The position numbers and the translations under genes were made by a program. Below are positions 16,424 through 26,873 of a stretch of DNA of 64,000 nucleotides, piece after piece (the stretch's first letter is position 1; each line of letters opens with the position of its first letter). This DNA comes from an uncultured bacterium (lineage in GTDB: Bacteria; Atribacterota; Atribacteria; Atribacterales; Caldatribacteriaceae). The stretch is taken from positions 81,409 to 145,408 of the forward strand of contig CAKZPS010000062.1 of NCBI GenBank assembly GCA_937139415.1, given 5' to 3'. Below the pieces are notes generated by a model. It was not told the DNA's origin and ran no database searches. It saw only the letters and a list, made by a program, of their open reading frames with translations.

Positions 16424-17615
16424 AAAAGTCGGTTTCGTCACCATGGGAGAAACTCGAGGGGGGGCGGAAAATGTTCCAGAAATCGGCATCGGTATTTTAG
16501 GATACGCTTTCATGGGGAAAGCACATACGAACGCCTATAAAAAATATCCCTACATTTTTTGGCCTCCGGTTGCCTTTCCTAAGCTGGTAGCCATTTGTGG
16601 GAGAAACGAAGCAGCTCTGCGAGAAGCCATGGTGCGGTACGGATACAAGAAGTGGTATCGTGACTGGCAGGAAATGCTCCAAGATCCCGAGGTTCACATC
16701 TTAGATAATAGTGGTCCGAACGCCCTTCACGCCGAACCCTCCATCGGTGCTCTCAAAGCAGGGAAACACGTGTTTTGTGAGAAACCCATGGCAGGAACAC
16801 TTGAAGAGGCGAAGAGAATGCTCGAGGCGGCAAGGAATTCCTCGGCCAAAGCCATGGTGTGTTTCAATTACCGTTTCGTGCCAGCACTTCGTTTGGCTCG
16901 AGATTTTATCGCCGAAGGGAAATTGGGAGAGATCTATCATTTTCGAGCCCAATATCTCCAGGAGTGGATTATGGATCCAAATTTCCCGGTGAACTGGCGT
17001 TTGAATAAAGATGTAGCCGGGTCCGGTGCCTTAGGGGATTTAGGTTCTCATATTATTGACTTGGCTCGTTTTTTGGTAGGAGAGATTGCCACGGTGAGTG
17101 CGCTCATCAGAACTTTTATCAAAGAACGGCCCTCGGCGGAAGACCCAGCGGTGAAAGTGCCGGTAACGGTTGATGACGCCTTCGTAGCCATAGTTGAATT
17201 CGCTAACGGTGCCATCGGAACCCTGGAGGCTTCTCGCTTTTGTGCCGGAAGGAAAAACCACCAAATCATAGAAATCAATGGGTCTCGAGGAAGCATTCGC
17301 TTCAATCTGGAACGATTGAACGAACTTGAAGTATACTTGGTAGGAGACGAGCCGAAAGTGGTACAAGGATTTCGAGATGTGTTAGTTACTGAGAGTTACC
17401 ATCCTTTCTATGAGTATTGGTGGCCACATGGTCACATCATCGGGTGGGAACACACCTTTATCCATGCCGTTGCCCATTTTCTTGAGGCTATCGTTCGTAA
17501 CCGCGAGATTGCTCCTTACGGTGCAACTTTCGAGGATGGGTATCGCTGTGCCGTGATTTGCGATGCCATCCTCCGTTCGGCAGGCACGGGAAAGAAGGAA
17601 GAAATCCACTATTGA
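16416..17615 (+). CDS. Gfo/Idh/MocA family oxidoreductase
   Basis: A 399-residue NAD(P)-dependent dehydrogenase of the type that oxidises inositols, sugars or their derivatives. The N-terminal Rossmann domain shows IGIGILGYAFMGKAHTNAY, and the family signature VFCEKPMAGTLEEAKRM contains the catalytic-region Lys. GDLGSHIIDLARFLVG opens the C-terminal domain. About 30 residues precede the Rossmann strand, so the true start could be the ATG at 16443, which still leaves a complete domain. No other sugar-catabolic gene is adjacent. The pur genes begin 39 bp later. Confidence 0.93.
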   Translation: MAEKVGFVTMGETRGGAENVPEIGIGILGYAFMGKAHTNAYKKYPYIFWPPVAFPKLVAICGRNEAALREAMVRYGYKKWYRDWQEMLQDPEVHILDNSGPNALHAEPSIGALKAGKHVFCEKPMAGTLEEAKRMLEAARNSSAKAMVCFNYRFVPALRLARDFIAEGKLGEIYHFRAQYLQEWIMDPNFPVNWRLNKDVAGSGALGDLGSHIIDLARFLVGEIATVSALIRTFIKERPSAEDPAVKVPVTVDDAFVAIVEFANGAIGTLEASRFCAGRKNHQIIEINGSRGSIRFNLERLNELEVYLVGDEPKVVQGFRDVLVTESYHPFYEYWWPHGHIIGWEHTFIHAVAHFLEAIVRNREIAPYGATFEDGYRCAVICDAILRSAGTGKKEEIHY

Positions 17616-17653
17616 GAAGTTGGGAAATATTCTGACCCAGGGAGGTTCTTGGT

Positions 17654-17911
17654 ATGAAATGTCGTGGTAAAATTATAGTCACCCTTCGACCGGGGGTATT
17701 CGATCCCCAGGGTGTCACAATCAAAAGTGCACTGCATACCTTAGGTTATGGAGAGACATTAGAAGTGAAAACTGGCAAGTTTTTCGAGGTTATCCTTGAA
17801 ACAGAGAGCCTTGAAAAAGCCAAGGAACGCTTACAAGAAATGTGCGATCAGCTTTTAGCGAACCCGGTCATCGAGCAATACCTTTTGGAAGTAGAGGAAC
17901 AGTCGAGGTGA
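17654..17911 (+). CDS. purS: phosphoribosylformylglycinamidine synthase subunit PurS
   Basis: PurS (85 residues) is the small scaffold subunit of the three-part FGAM synthase of de novo purine synthesis. The sequence has the usual RPGVFDPQGVTIKSALHTLGY near its start and NPVIEQYLLEVEE at its end. A GGGAGG ribosome site precedes the ATG. It heads purSQLF, and purQ begins three bases after its stop. Confidence 0.96.
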   Translation: MKCRGKIIVTLRPGVFDPQGVTIKSALHTLGYGETLEVKTGKFFEVILETESLEKAKERLQEMCDQLLANPVIEQYLLEVEEQSR

Positions 17912-17914
17912 CCC

Positions 17915-18619
17915 ATGAAATTCGGTGTAGTTGTTTTCCCGGGGTCGAATTGTGACTATGATTGTTACCATGTTTTGGCCAACGTCCTGCAAGTGAATAC
18001 GGTCTTTCTCTGGCATGAGGAGAAAGACCTTCGCTCTTGTGATTGTGTCATCCTCCCTGGGGGTTTCAGCTACGGGGATTACCTTCGCACCGGTGCTATC
18101 GCCCGTTTTTCTCCTATTATGCAGGCGATTCGTGATTTTATCGCTCAAGGTGGTTTGGTGATGGGAATTTGTAACGGTTTTCAAATCTTGGTGGAGAGTG
18201 GTTTACTCCCCGGAGCTTTACTCCCGAATATTACCGGAAGATTTATTTGTAAATATACCTATCTTCGAGTGGAAAACGTCCATACTCCCTTTACTCACCT
18301 TTTTACCCCTGGAGAAGTGGTCAAAATTCCCATTGCTCATCATCAGGGAAACTTCTTCATGCACTCTCCTGACTTACTCACTTTGCGAAAACAGGAACAA
18401 GTCGTCTTTCGTTACTGTGGTCCTCATGGGGAGAGAGATCCGCGTTTCAATCCCAACGGTTCGCTTGACGATATCGCTGGTATTGCGTCGGCGAACTTTC
18501 GTGTACTGGGTATGATGCCCCACCCGGAAAGATGTGCCGAGGACATTTTAGGATCTCACGACGGAAGAAAGATTTTCTTTTCGCTCATTCAATGGTTGGA
18601 GGAGAGAAAGAGTGGATGA
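17915..18619 (+). CDS. purQ: phosphoribosylformylglycinamidine synthase subunit PurQ (glutaminase)
   Basis: PurQ (234 residues) is the class I glutamine amidotransferase that delivers ammonia to PurL. The catalytic Cys lies in GICNGFQIL, and the His-Glu pair in [21 protein letters not shown] and the [15 protein letters not shown] oxyanion region are typical. The stop overlaps the purL ATG (ATGA), implying equimolar synthesis. Confidence 0.97.
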   Translation: MKFGVVVFPGSNCDYDCYHVLANVLQVNTVFLWHEEKDLRSCDCVILPGGFSYGDYLRTGAIARFSPIMQAIRDFIAQGGLVMGICNGFQILVESGLLPGALLPNITGRFICKYTYLRVENVHTPFTHLFTPGEVVKIPIAHHQGNFFMHSPDLLTLRKQEQVVFRYCGPHGERDPRFNPNGSLDDIAGIASANFRVLGMMPHPERCAEDILGSHDGRKIFFSLIQWLEERKSG

Positions 18620-20811
18620 AAAAAAACCCGCAACGCCTGAGTGAAGAATTGGGGTTAAGGAGAGAGGAATACGAGAGAATCGTAAACATCCTGGGGCGAC
18701 TTCCCACTCCTACGGAAATCGCCATGTTTTCCGTGGAGTGGTCGGAGCATTGTGGTTATCCTCATTCACGGAAATGGTTGGCCATGTTACCTCGCGAAGG
18801 AAATTTTGCTCCTTTAGTTGGAGAGGATGCGGGGGGCATTGTGTACGATGGGTTGGCCATTGTCTTCAAAATGGAGAGCCACAACCATCCCTCGCAGATC
18901 GAACCAAAGCAAGGTGCGGCAACCGGCATTGGGGGTATCATCCGCGATATTTTGGGGAGTGGAGCTCGACCGATAGCCTGTCTCGATTCTCTCCATTTTG
19001 GACCACCGGAAGATAAAAATTCTCTGCACGTCTTCAAAGGAGTTGTAGAAGGCATTGCTTTTTACGGAAATTGTGTAGGGGTTCCCACTGTGGGGGGCGA
19101 GCTCTATTTCTATCCTGCCTTTCGTGGGAACTGTCTCGTGAACGTGATGTGTGTTGGGATTGCTGAAAGGGGGAAATTGGCCCAAGCGGTAGCTCGGGGG
19201 AAAGGAAACGGTATTCTCTACGTGGGTAATAAGACCGGTCGTGATGGGATTGGAGGGTGTAGTGTTTTAGCCTCGAAAGAGTTTGGGGAGGGAGAGGAGA
19301 AACGTCCCAGTGTGCAAATTGGAGATCCTTTTACCGAAAAATGCCTCATTGAGGCTACTTTGGAGGCCTTGGCGACCGGCTTTGTAGTAGGAATAAAGGA
19401 TATGGGTGCGGCGGGTCTCACCTGTTCGTGTAGTGAAATGGCGGCTGCGGGACGGAGCGGAGTAGAATTAGATTTGGACCGCATTCCTTTACGAGAAGAG
19501 GGTATGGAAGCATGGGAGATCATGATGTCTGAGTCGCAGGAGCGAATGCTCCTCTGTGTACTCCAGGGTCATGAGGAAGAGGTAGCGCGTATCTTTAGGA
19601 AATGGGGCTTAGAAGCTGCACTGGTAGGGACGGTGAATGAAACTGGAAGAGTAACGATTCGCCACCGAGGAGCAATCGTTGCGGATCTCCCTGCACAGGC
19701 TTTGACCGATCCCCCCGTGTATAACCCTCCGGCAGAGAAACCCGCTTACCTTGAGAAGGTGAACACTCTCTCGCTCGTCGACATCCCCCTTCCTGAGAAT
19801 TACGAAAAGGTTCTCCTCACCATGTTATCTTCTCCGAACCTGTCTTCTCGCCGCTGGGTATATGAACAATACGATCACATGGTCCAGATCAACACGGTTA
19901 TTTTGCCCGGTACCGGTACCCCGGTATTGCGGGTGAAAGGGAAACCTTGGGGAATTGCCGTAACCACCGATTGTAATCCCCTGTACTGTTTCCTTGATCC
20001 CTATCGAGGTACTCAGATGGCGGTGGCCGAAGCCTGTTTGAATCTCAGTGCTTGTGGGGCACGTCCTGCGGGGGTCACCGATTGTCTCAATTTCGGAAAC
20101 CCGGAAAAACCCGACCGGTATTGGCAATTCATAGAGGCCTTGCGGGGAATAATCGATGCCTGCCGCTTCTTTGGGATCCCGGTGGTGAGCGGAAATGTTT
20201 CTTTCTATAACGAGAACCCCGCAGGAGTCATCTATCCCACCCCTACCATCGGTATGGTAGGAATCCTTGAGGATGTCGAAAAGGCTATTGGTGCGGTCTT
20301 TGGTGAAGAGGGAAGTATGGTAGTCCTCTTGGGAGAGCCGAAGGAAGAATTAGGGGGGAGTGAATACTTGCGGGTTATTCATGGGTTAGAAATGGGCCCA
20401 CTCCCTTCTTTGGATTTAGCCTATGAAAAGCGCCTACAGGATTTGCTCATTGAGCTTGTGGAAGAGAGGGTAATTCTCTCTGCTATGGATATCAGTGAGG
20501 GAGGATTAGCGTTTGCCCTCCTTGAAGCGTGTCTTGGGGGAGAGCATCCCGTAGGGGTGAGGGTTGACATAGGGAGATGGTCAAATCTACGGACCGACAC
20601 CGTCCTCTTTGGAGAGAGCCGGGGGAGGGTAATAGTCAGTGTTCGGGAAGAGAGCTATTCCTCTCTTGAGGCGTACGCGGTGAGAAAAGGTATCGCCGTT
20701 ACTCCCCTCGGGAGAGTAGGAGGAGAGAGATGGGTCATACATCAGGGAGAAGTGGTACTCATCGATCTCCCGGTCGAAGAGCTGTACAAACGTTGGGAAG
20801 TTCACTATTAG
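18616..20811 (+). CDS. purL: phosphoribosylformylglycinamidine synthase subunit PurL
   Basis: PurL (731 residues, the small form that works with PurS and PurQ) carries the ATP-dependent synthase activity converting FGAR to FGAM. Signatures include [37 protein letters not shown], the HNHPS-like [11 protein letters not shown] active-site loop and, in the second half, [16 protein letters not shown] and SGNVSFYNE. The ATG at 18616 overlaps the purQ stop by 4 bp; a longer frame from 18532 is rejected because it lies inside purQ. Confidence 0.97.
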   Translation: MKKNPQRLSEELGLRREEYERIVNILGRLPTPTEIAMFSVEWSEHCGYPHSRKWLAMLPREGNFAPLVGEDAGGIVYDGLAIVFKMESHNHPSQIEPKQGAATGIGGIIRDILGSGARPIACLDSLHFGPPEDKNSLHVFKGVVEGIAFYGNCVGVPTVGGELYFYPAFRGNCLVNVMCVGIAERGKLAQAVARGKGNGILYVGNKTGRDGIGGCSVLASKEFGEGEEKRPSVQIGDPFTEKCLIEATLEALATGFVVGIKDMGAAGLTCSCSEMAAAGRSGVELDLDRIPLREEGMEAWEIMMSESQERMLLCVLQGHEEEVARIFRKWGLEAALVGTVNETGRVTIRHRGAIVADLPAQALTDPPVYNPPAEKPAYLEKVNTLSLVDIPLPENYEKVLLTMLSSPNLSSRRWVYEQYDHMVQINTVILPGTGTPVLRVKGKPWGIAVTTDCNPLYCFLDPYRGTQMAVAEACLNLSACGARPAGVTDCLNFGNPEKPDRYWQFIEALRGIIDACRFFGIPVVSGNVSFYNENPAGVIYPTPTIGMVGILEDVEKAIGAVFGEEGSMVVLLGEPKEELGGSEYLRVIHGLEMGPLPSLDLAYEKRLQDLLIELVEERVILSAMDISEGGLAFALLEACLGGEHPVGVRVDIGRWSNLRTDTVLFGESRGRVIVSVREESYSSLEAYAVRKGIAVTPLGRVGGERWVIHQGEVVLIDLPVEELYKRWEVHY

Positions 20812-20822
20812 GTGAGAGCAGA

Positions 20823-22226
20823 ATGATTATCGAGAAGTGTGGGGTTTTCGGAGTATATGGATTACCAAATGCTGCGGAGATCACTTATCTCGGGCTCTTT
20901 TCTCTGCAGCACCGAGGTCAGGAGAGTGCAGGGATAGTAGTTTCCGACGGCCGGGTATTGCGTGAGCATAAAGGTATGGGTTTGGTTCACGAAGTCTTCA
21001 CCGCTCGTGACCTTGGTGCTCTCCGCGGTCACATCGCCTTAGGACACGTCAGGTATTCTACTACCGGTTCCTCCACGGTGCGTAACATCCAACCCATTGT
21101 GGGAGAATCCCGGTTAGGACGCATTGCTATTGCCCATAACGGTAATTTGGTGAATACACCCTCTCTGTGGAAGAAGTTATCTCGCCGCGGAGCGGTAGTG
21201 CAATCCTCGGTGGATACCGAACTCATCCTCCATCTTTTGGCCGGGAGTTCTTTCGAAAACCTTGAAGACTCGATCAAAGAGGCCTTGTGGGAAATCCGCG
21301 GGGCGTACTCTTTGGGTATCCTTTCGGATCGAAAGCTCATCGCCGTTCGTGACCCTTGGGGTTTCCGTCCGCTCTGCTTGGGAAAGTTGGGATCATCCTA
21401 CCTCATTAGCTCAGAGAGTTGTGCTTTTGATGTGGTGGGAGCGGAATTCGTGCGTGAGGTTGCTCCCGGTGAGATGTTGGTGATCGATGAAAATGGACCA
21501 CGTTCTTTCTTCTATGCTTATTCATCGCGCAAGGCTTTTTGTGTGTTTGAGCTCATTTATTTCGCTCGTCCCGATACCTTCATCTTCGGAAACGGCGTCG
21601 CCGAAGCGAGAAAAGAAATGGGAAGAAAAATGGCTGAGAACGAAACCTACGAAGCAGATATAGTAGTACCCGTACCTGACTCGGGAATTTTTGCTGCACT
21701 GGGTTTTGCTGAAGTTTCGGGAATTCCACTCGAATTTGCTATGGTACGTAATGCTTATGTCGGCCGAACCTTCATCCGACCTGAGCAAGAAGCGCGAAAC
21801 CTGGCCGTACGACTCAAATTGAATCCCCTCAAATACTTGATCAAAGGTAAAAAAGTTATCATCATTGAGGACTCTATCGTGAGAGGAAACACTTCCAAAG
21901 CTCGTATCGCCACTCTGAAGGAGGCAGGAGCCAAAGAGGTACATATGCGGGTGAGTTCTCCTCCCCATCGTTTTCCCTGTTACTACGGGATCGATTTTCC
22001 TACCCAAGAAGAGTTGCTTGCGGCGCGCTTTTCTCTTGCCGATATCGAGAAATACTTAGGGTTAGATAGTTTACGGTATCTTTCGTTTGAAGATTTAAAA
22101 AAGAGTATTCATCCTCCAGCGACTTCCTATTGTTTCGCTTGCTTTGATGGTAACTATCCGGTAGTAGCTGACCAAGAGCTCAAAAAATTACTTTTTGAGA
22201 ATACCATTGAAGTTTGTGGGTGTTGA
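20823..22226 (+). CDS. purF: amidophosphoribosyltransferase
   Basis: PurF catalyses the committed step of purine synthesis, making phosphoribosylamine from PRPP and glutamine. The start at 20823 gives a five-residue propeptide (MIIEK) before the N-terminal nucleophile Cys of CGVFGVYG; the longer frame from 20730 would bury it. The PRPP loop is VIIIEDSIVRGNTS. Cysteines in AFCVFELIYFARPD, FPCYYGIDFP and CFACFDGNYPV match the Bacillus-type enzymes that carry a structural [4Fe-4S] cluster and are oxygen sensitive. At 467 residues the length is normal. Confidence 0.97.
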   Translation: MIIEKCGVFGVYGLPNAAEITYLGLFSLQHRGQESAGIVVSDGRVLREHKGMGLVHEVFTARDLGALRGHIALGHVRYSTTGSSTVRNIQPIVGESRLGRIAIAHNGNLVNTPSLWKKLSRRGAVVQSSVDTELILHLLAGSSFENLEDSIKEALWEIRGAYSLGILSDRKLIAVRDPWGFRPLCLGKLGSSYLISSESCAFDVVGAEFVREVAPGEMLVIDENGPRSFFYAYSSRKAFCVFELIYFARPDTFIFGNGVAEARKEMGRKMAENETYEADIVVPVPDSGIFAALGFAEVSGIPLEFAMVRNAYVGRTFIRPEQEARNLAVRLKLNPLKYLIKGKKVIIIEDSIVRGNTSKARIATLKEAGAKEVHMRVSSPPHRFPCYYGIDFPTQEELLAARFSLADIEKYLGLDSLRYLSFEDLKKSIHPPATSYCFACFDGNYPVVADQELKKLLFENTIEVCGC

Positions 22227-22953
22227 TTTAGCATGGGGCTTTAAGAGGCCTTCTTTCCTCTGTGTTTTGCAGTATGAGGGGAATAATCTCTCTGGGGAGG
22301 GATTCTATCCCCTTGTTTCCCTCGAAGATTTTGCCGCTTTTTTTGCGCCGAAAAAGGATCTCTTGTGGTTAGCGATTGATGCTCCTCTCCGTGTAGAGGA
22401 CAGCTCAGGGAATCGGCTCGCCGAAAAAGAAGTAAGTACTTTTTTGCGTCCTTTCCGCGAGGGAATTTTACCGGTGAATAGAACAATCATTGCCCGGAAA
22501 TACCCACTCTTACCAATATTTTGGGGTTTGCTGGAACAATGTGGTTTTTGCATTCAACCTCCCCTGGAAAGTATTTCTCGTCGCCTTGCTTTTGAAGTTT
22601 TTCCTCCTTTAATCATTTTGGGATTGTGGGGAGCGAAAGCCCTTCAGGTTTACCGTGAAAGCAAGAAGAGAAAAGAACCTCCCCGCTTTCTCGAGATGGT
22701 AAAAGAAAAGAAAGCTTTTCCTCCCCCTTTTTTCCTTTCTTGTCTTCAGATCATGCAAGATTTCCTTCCTCAGGAAAGCCAATATGCGCAAGACGCACTT
22801 GACGCTTTCTTATGTGCTTATGCCGCATTCTTTATCTCGATCAAAGGAAAAGATTATACCTATCTTTTCGGTCTTCCCGAGGGAGGATGTATCGTAATGC
22901 CTCTTCGTTATCCGAAGAGCGCCTTGGCCAACCTTGCTAATGCTTTCGCATAA
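22195..22953 (+). CDS. DUF429 domain-containing protein
   Basis: This 252-residue protein has the DUF429 pattern: an N-terminal FVGVDLAWG strand-loop, LLWLAIDAPLRVEDSSGNR in the middle, and a late QYAQDALDAFLCAYAAFF helix with two Asp residues. The fold is RNase H-like with conserved acidic residues, but the function is unknown. The start is uncertain: TTG at 22195 or TTG at 22207 (the latter leaves KFVGVDLAW at the N-terminus); both lie inside purF. Its 3' end overlaps the convergent flavodoxin gene by 46 bp. Confidence 0.82.
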   Translation: MRIPLKFVGVDLAWGFKRPSFLCVLQYEGNNLSGEGFYPLVSLEDFAAFFAPKKDLLWLAIDAPLRVEDSSGNRLAEKEVSTFLRPFREGILPVNRTIIARKYPLLPIFWGLLEQCGFCIQPPLESISRRLAFEVFPPLIILGLWGAKALQVYRESKKRKEPPRFLEMVKEKKAFPPPFFLSCLQIMQDFLPQESQYAQDALDAFLCAYAAFFISIKGKDYTYLFGLPEGGCIVMPLRYPKSALANLANAFA

Positions 22954-23384
22954 TCTTGGCACTCTTGCGCTGCTCTTTGATCGAAACGCTCAATGGCCAC
23001 CGGTCCGTAGTGACTTCCCTCGCTACTTCCTTTGATGATCATACCATGGATGAGAAGAGCATTCAGGATTGACCAAATGGTTGTTTCGTTTCCGCCTGCA
23101 GGATTGGCAGAAGAAGCGAAAGCACCACCGATTTTACCTGTTAACTCTCCGTGGAATTTCACACTCTCGTCAAGAATTTTTTTCATTTCTGCGGCCATGC
23201 CTCCGTAGTAGGTGGGAGAACCGATGACAATCACGTCGTAATTACGGAGGGTATCGAGTGCAAAAGCATCACAGTGGACGAGATCGGTAGCAATACCTTC
23301 TTGCGTTAAGGTGGTGGCAATGGTTTTGGCCATCGCTTCGGTAACGCCGGTACGGGTGTAGTAGAGGACTATTGCTCTCGCCAT
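22908..23384 (-). CDS. flavodoxin family protein
   Basis: The 158-residue protein has the flavodoxin fold that binds FMN for low-potential electron transfer or quinone reduction. The phosphate loop is YYTRTGVTEAMAKTI, and VIGSPTYYGGMAAEMKKIL plus a SSANPAGGNETT loop resemble the NAD(P)H:quinone oxidoreductase (WrbA-like) branch. The ATG at 23384 is chosen because AAGGAGGAG lies just upstream; the longer frame starting at 23669 runs into the ATPase operon. It is divergent from that operon. Confidence 0.92.
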   Translation of the reverse strand: MARAIVLYYTRTGVTEAMAKTIATTLTQEGIATDLVHCDAFALDTLRNYDVIVIGSPTYYGGMAAEMKKILDESVKFHGELTGKIGGAFASSANPAGGNETTIWSILNALLIHGMIIKGSSEGSHYGPVAIERFDQRAAQECQDYAKALARLAKALFG

Positions 23385-23424
23385 ACTCACTCCTCCTTGT
23401 AAATTTTTACTTCGCAGATCGAGG

Positions 23425-23453
23425 TTGAAAAAAAGATTCTTCTTTGTTAATAT
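23425..23453 (+). promoter_or_regulatory. promoter of the V/A-type ATPase operon
   Basis: TTGAAA (23425-23430) and TAATAT (23448-23453) are 17 bp apart. Transcription would begin near 23460, past the first in-frame ATG (23457), which supports the ATG at 23496 as the start of the first gene. Confidence 0.75.
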
Positions 23454-23495
23454 ATCATGCAATGCATTTTTCATCAAACTGCGGGGGTAGCGAAG

Positions 23496-23828
23496 ATGAT
23501 TGAAGAAGCAGTAGAGCGTATTCGGAAACTGGAGAGTGAGGTCGAAAGGGATATCAAAAATGCAGAACAGGAAGCGGCAAAAATGTTGAATGATGTAGAA
23601 ATACAGATTCGGGAATTGAGAGAGAAAAAACTGCAAGAGGTGGCAAAAAAAGCTCAGGCTTTGCAACAAACCATGTTGGCTAAAGCCGATGAGGAAGAAA
23701 AGAAATTACGTACTACGGCGCAGGAAAAAGCCCGTCTTTTAGAAAAGATACTCCAATCACGAGTGGAGACTTTAGTGCAGGAACTCATGGAGAGGTTGCA
23801 GGAAGAATATGGCCATTTGCAAAGTTAA
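23496..23828 (+). CDS. ntpH: V/A-type ATPase subunit G/H (peripheral stalk)
   Basis: The 110-residue product is almost entirely charged coiled coil (VERIRKLESEVERDIKNAEQ onward), as expected of the subunit that pairs with subunit E to form the peripheral stalk. Coiled-coil proteins resemble one another, so the assignment rests mainly on its place as the first gene before ntpI in the classical order. It overlaps ntpI by 20 bp. The ATG at 23496 is preferred because the earlier ATG sits at the expected transcription start. Confidence 0.82.
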   Translation: MIEEAVERIRKLESEVERDIKNAEQEAAKMLNDVEIQIRELREKKLQEVAKKAQALQQTMLAKADEEEKKLRTTAQEKARLLEKILQSRVETLVQELMERLQEEYGHLQS

Positions 23829-25776
23829 GAAGATTGACATTTTGGCTCACCGCTCTCTTTTAGGTGCTATTGTTTCCTGCTTACAGGATCTTGGGGTGGT
23901 AGAAGTTGTTACCCAGGAAAATAGTAGTGTTGCACTTGATGTTGTTCGCAGCGGAACCAGCGCCGAAGAGTTGGAACGAAAGATCGGAGAGATCAGGTAT
24001 TGTCTCGAGTTTCTCAACCGGTATCGGCCGGAAAAGCCCACCTTTTTAGAGAGTTTTTTCCCTCAACCCATTGAGGTCAAGAAAGAAGAGTTCCTTCGGC
24101 AGAACTTTAATTATATTCCTATTTATAGGGCATGTTTATCCATAGAAGAACAGCTGAACGAGATCAGAGCGACCATCAATCGAATGAATGGCAATATAGA
24201 ATTCTTAAGACGGATTCAGGAAGTCCAGTTACCTCTCGAATGCTTGGGCGAGACTCGATTTACTTTTAGTGTGCTCCTTGAAGTGCCACGAGAAAAATAT
24301 GAACCTTTGGAGGGAAAGCTCCGCGGAATTGGAAAAGAATGGGTAGCACAAACCTTCTCCTCTCCGCGGGGGTTTTTCGTAGTGCTCCTTGGGCATAAAG
24401 ACTTAGAGGCAGAGGTACGAGCAATTCTCCAAGAACTCTCTTTGATGCCGCTTGCTTTACCTCAGGCATTTGAAGGAACACCTAAAGAAGCAAGAGAGAA
24501 GCTCGAAGCCCGCTTGCAAGAAGCTTCGGAGGAGAGAGCAAATTTACTCTGTAAGGCTCTCCTCTATCTCCGTTATGAAAAGGACCTCAAGGTTGTACAC
24601 GATTACTATAGTACTCTGTTAGAACGCGAGCGAGTCGAAAGTGCTATTCTTGGAACCAAAGAAGCTTGTCTCATCAGTGGATGGGCTCAGGAAGAACTCG
24701 TTCCCCTGGTTGAGGATTCACTTCAAGAAGTGGGAAGAGAGTGGATGCTATATCACCGAGATCCCCAAGAGAATGAGCATCCACCTATTGATCTGCGTAA
24801 CGGATACTGGGCAAAGAACTTTGAAGTGTTGACCCGTCTTTACGGTCTTCCCAATTACGCGGAAATCGATCCAACTCCGTTCTTGTCTCTCTTCTTCTTC
24901 CTCTTCTTTGGGATGTGTCTTGGGGATGTCATTTATGGGATAGTGTTAGCGCTTTTGGGATTTGTTGCACCGATGTATCTCCCCGTTGGGGAATCAACCA
25001 AGCGTTTCTTTCACATGTTGGGTTGGGGTGGAGTAGCTTCGGTGGTGGTAGGTATGGCTACTGGCTCGTGGTTAGGGGACGTTTTTGATTATCTCCCTGC
25101 TTTTCTTGGCGTTGTTACCCGCTTCAAGAGGGCGCTTACCGTGATTGATCCAGTGAATAATCCTTTGCCGATGCTCATCTTCTCTCTCGGGTTGGGTATC
25201 GGACAAGTGTTGGTGGGCATTGCTCTCAGTTTTGTGAAAGAGTGGCGGAGGCGACATTTTGCGGTAGCAATTATGGATCACTTAAGTTGGTTTATATTCT
25301 TGAGTTCTATTGTGTTGTACCTCTTAGGCATGGTAGTCTTTGGTTTCCTAAGGAGCATAGCTATTCCCTTAGTGGTGGGAAGTGCCCTCTTTCTCGTCGC
25401 CACCCAAGGGCGACAGAAGAAGAACCCTATTCTCAAGGTTCTCTCCGGTCTTTTGAGTTTGTACGGTGTCGTTTCTTACCTGGGTGATGTACTCTCGTAT
25501 TCCCGTCTCTTTGCCTTAGGGTTATCGAGCTCGATCATTGCCATTCTTGCACGCACCTTAGGAGCGCTCTTTGGGAGTTCTCCCTATATTGGATGGCTCA
25601 TTGGCCTTGCAGTGGCCTTGCTCTTTAACGTTTTTAACCTGCTCATGAGTGGGTTAGGTGCTTTTGTTCATTCTGCCCGTTTGCAGTATGTAGAGTTTTT
25701 CACCAAGTTTTATGAAAATGGTGGTCGAGAATTTAAGCCTTTTGGCTACAAAACGAAATACGTAAAACTATTGTAA
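23809..25776 (+). CDS. ntpI: V/A-type ATPase subunit I (membrane stator, a-subunit homologue)
   Basis: The 655-residue subunit has a cytoplasmic N-terminal half (VKKIDILAHRSLLGAIVSCL, coiled coils, a dumbbell-like domain) and a C-terminal half with about seven or eight membrane helices starting near FLSLFFFLFFGMCLGDVIYG. It provides the ion half-channels; the conserved Arg-bearing region is SYLGDVLSYSRLFALGLSS. It attaches the peripheral stalks to the membrane. It belongs to the H-I-K-E-C-F-A-B-D operon. Confidence 0.96.
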   Translation: MAICKVKKIDILAHRSLLGAIVSCLQDLGVVEVVTQENSSVALDVVRSGTSAEELERKIGEIRYCLEFLNRYRPEKPTFLESFFPQPIEVKKEEFLRQNFNYIPIYRACLSIEEQLNEIRATINRMNGNIEFLRRIQEVQLPLECLGETRFTFSVLLEVPREKYEPLEGKLRGIGKEWVAQTFSSPRGFFVVLLGHKDLEAEVRAILQELSLMPLALPQAFEGTPKEAREKLEARLQEASEERANLLCKALLYLRYEKDLKVVHDYYSTLLERERVESAILGTKEACLISGWAQEELVPLVEDSLQEVGREWMLYHRDPQENEHPPIDLRNGYWAKNFEVLTRLYGLPNYAEIDPTPFLSLFFFLFFGMCLGDVIYGIVLALLGFVAPMYLPVGESTKRFFHMLGWGGVASVVVGMATGSWLGDVFDYLPAFLGVVTRFKRALTVIDPVNNPLPMLIFSLGLGIGQVLVGIALSFVKEWRRRHFAVAIMDHLSWFIFLSSIVLYLLGMVVFGFLRSIAIPLVVGSALFLVATQGRQKKNPILKVLSGLLSLYGVVSYLGDVLSYSRLFALGLSSSIIAILARTLGALFGSSPYIGWLIGLAVALLFNVFNLLMSGLGAFVHSARLQYVEFFTKFYENGGREFKPFGYKTKYVKLL

Positions 25777-26265
<489 letters not shown>

Positions 26266-26276
26266 GAGTGGAAAAT

Positions 26277-26873
26277 ATGTCTTTAGAGGACATATTGGCG
26301 AGAATTACCCAAGATGCCGAGTCGAAACGGAAAGCGATTTTAGAGCGTGCTTCTTTAGAAGCAAAAACTCGTTTGGAAAAGGCTGAAAAAGAAATTCAGG
26401 AAGAGGTTGATCGTCTTTTAGAACGTCGCAAAAAGGAAATCGAGGCAGAAGTTCAGCGAAAAATGGCAGAAGCAAAATTACAAAGCCGTCATGAACTTGG
26501 TCGAGTAAAAACCCAATCCGTGAATCTTCTGCGGGAAAGGTTGACGCAATTGCTCTTCGAAACAATCGAAAAATCTTATGAAAAGTGGTGTACCAAACTC
26601 TTATTACGTCATATCCAGAGTGGTGACGAAGAAATTTGGATGTTTCCCTATGAGGCAGAAAAGTTGGGAGAGAGATTCGTGCACAAGATGAACACTGAAA
26701 ACAATTATCACCTCAAGTGGGGTGGCATTATTGCTAATCCGTCTGAACGGGGTTTTGTTCTCAAGAAAAAAGGTATGAGTTTCACTTTAACCTTTTCTGC
26801 CATTTTGGACGATTTTCTGAAGAGGAATGAAAGTGCTATCGTGAAAAATCTCTTTCAAGGAGTTGAGTTATGA
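26277..26873 (+). CDS. ntpE: V/A-type ATPase subunit E (peripheral stalk)
   Basis: The 198-residue protein has a long N-terminal coiled coil (LEKAEKEIQEEVDRLLERRK) and a globular C-terminal domain ending in GGIIANPSERGFVLKKKGMSF, the GG(I/V)-type strand found in subunit E. It pairs with subunit G/H as the stator stalk. The ATG at 26277 is preferred over the GTG at 26268 because AGGAG overlaps that GTG and is eight bases from the ATG. The stop overlaps ntpC (ATGA). Confidence 0.9.
   Translation: MSLEDILARITQDAESKRKAILERASLEAKTRLEKAEKEIQEEVDRLLERRKKEIEAEVQRKMAEAKLQSRHELGRVKTQSVNLLRERLTQLLFETIEKSYEKWCTKLLLRHIQSGDEEIWMFPYEAEKLGERFVHKMNTENNYHLKWGGIIANPSERGFVLKKKGMSFTLTFSAILDDFLKRNESAIVKNLFQGVEL

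Noticed and set aside
18738..19185. Several frames of 92-123 codons inside purL on both strands
   Set aside because: Shadows of a well-supported gene in other frames.
22908..23669. Long version (253 codons) of the flavodoxin gene
   Set aside because: The extra N-terminus crosses the ATPase promoter and first gene; a strong ribosome site supports the start at 23384.
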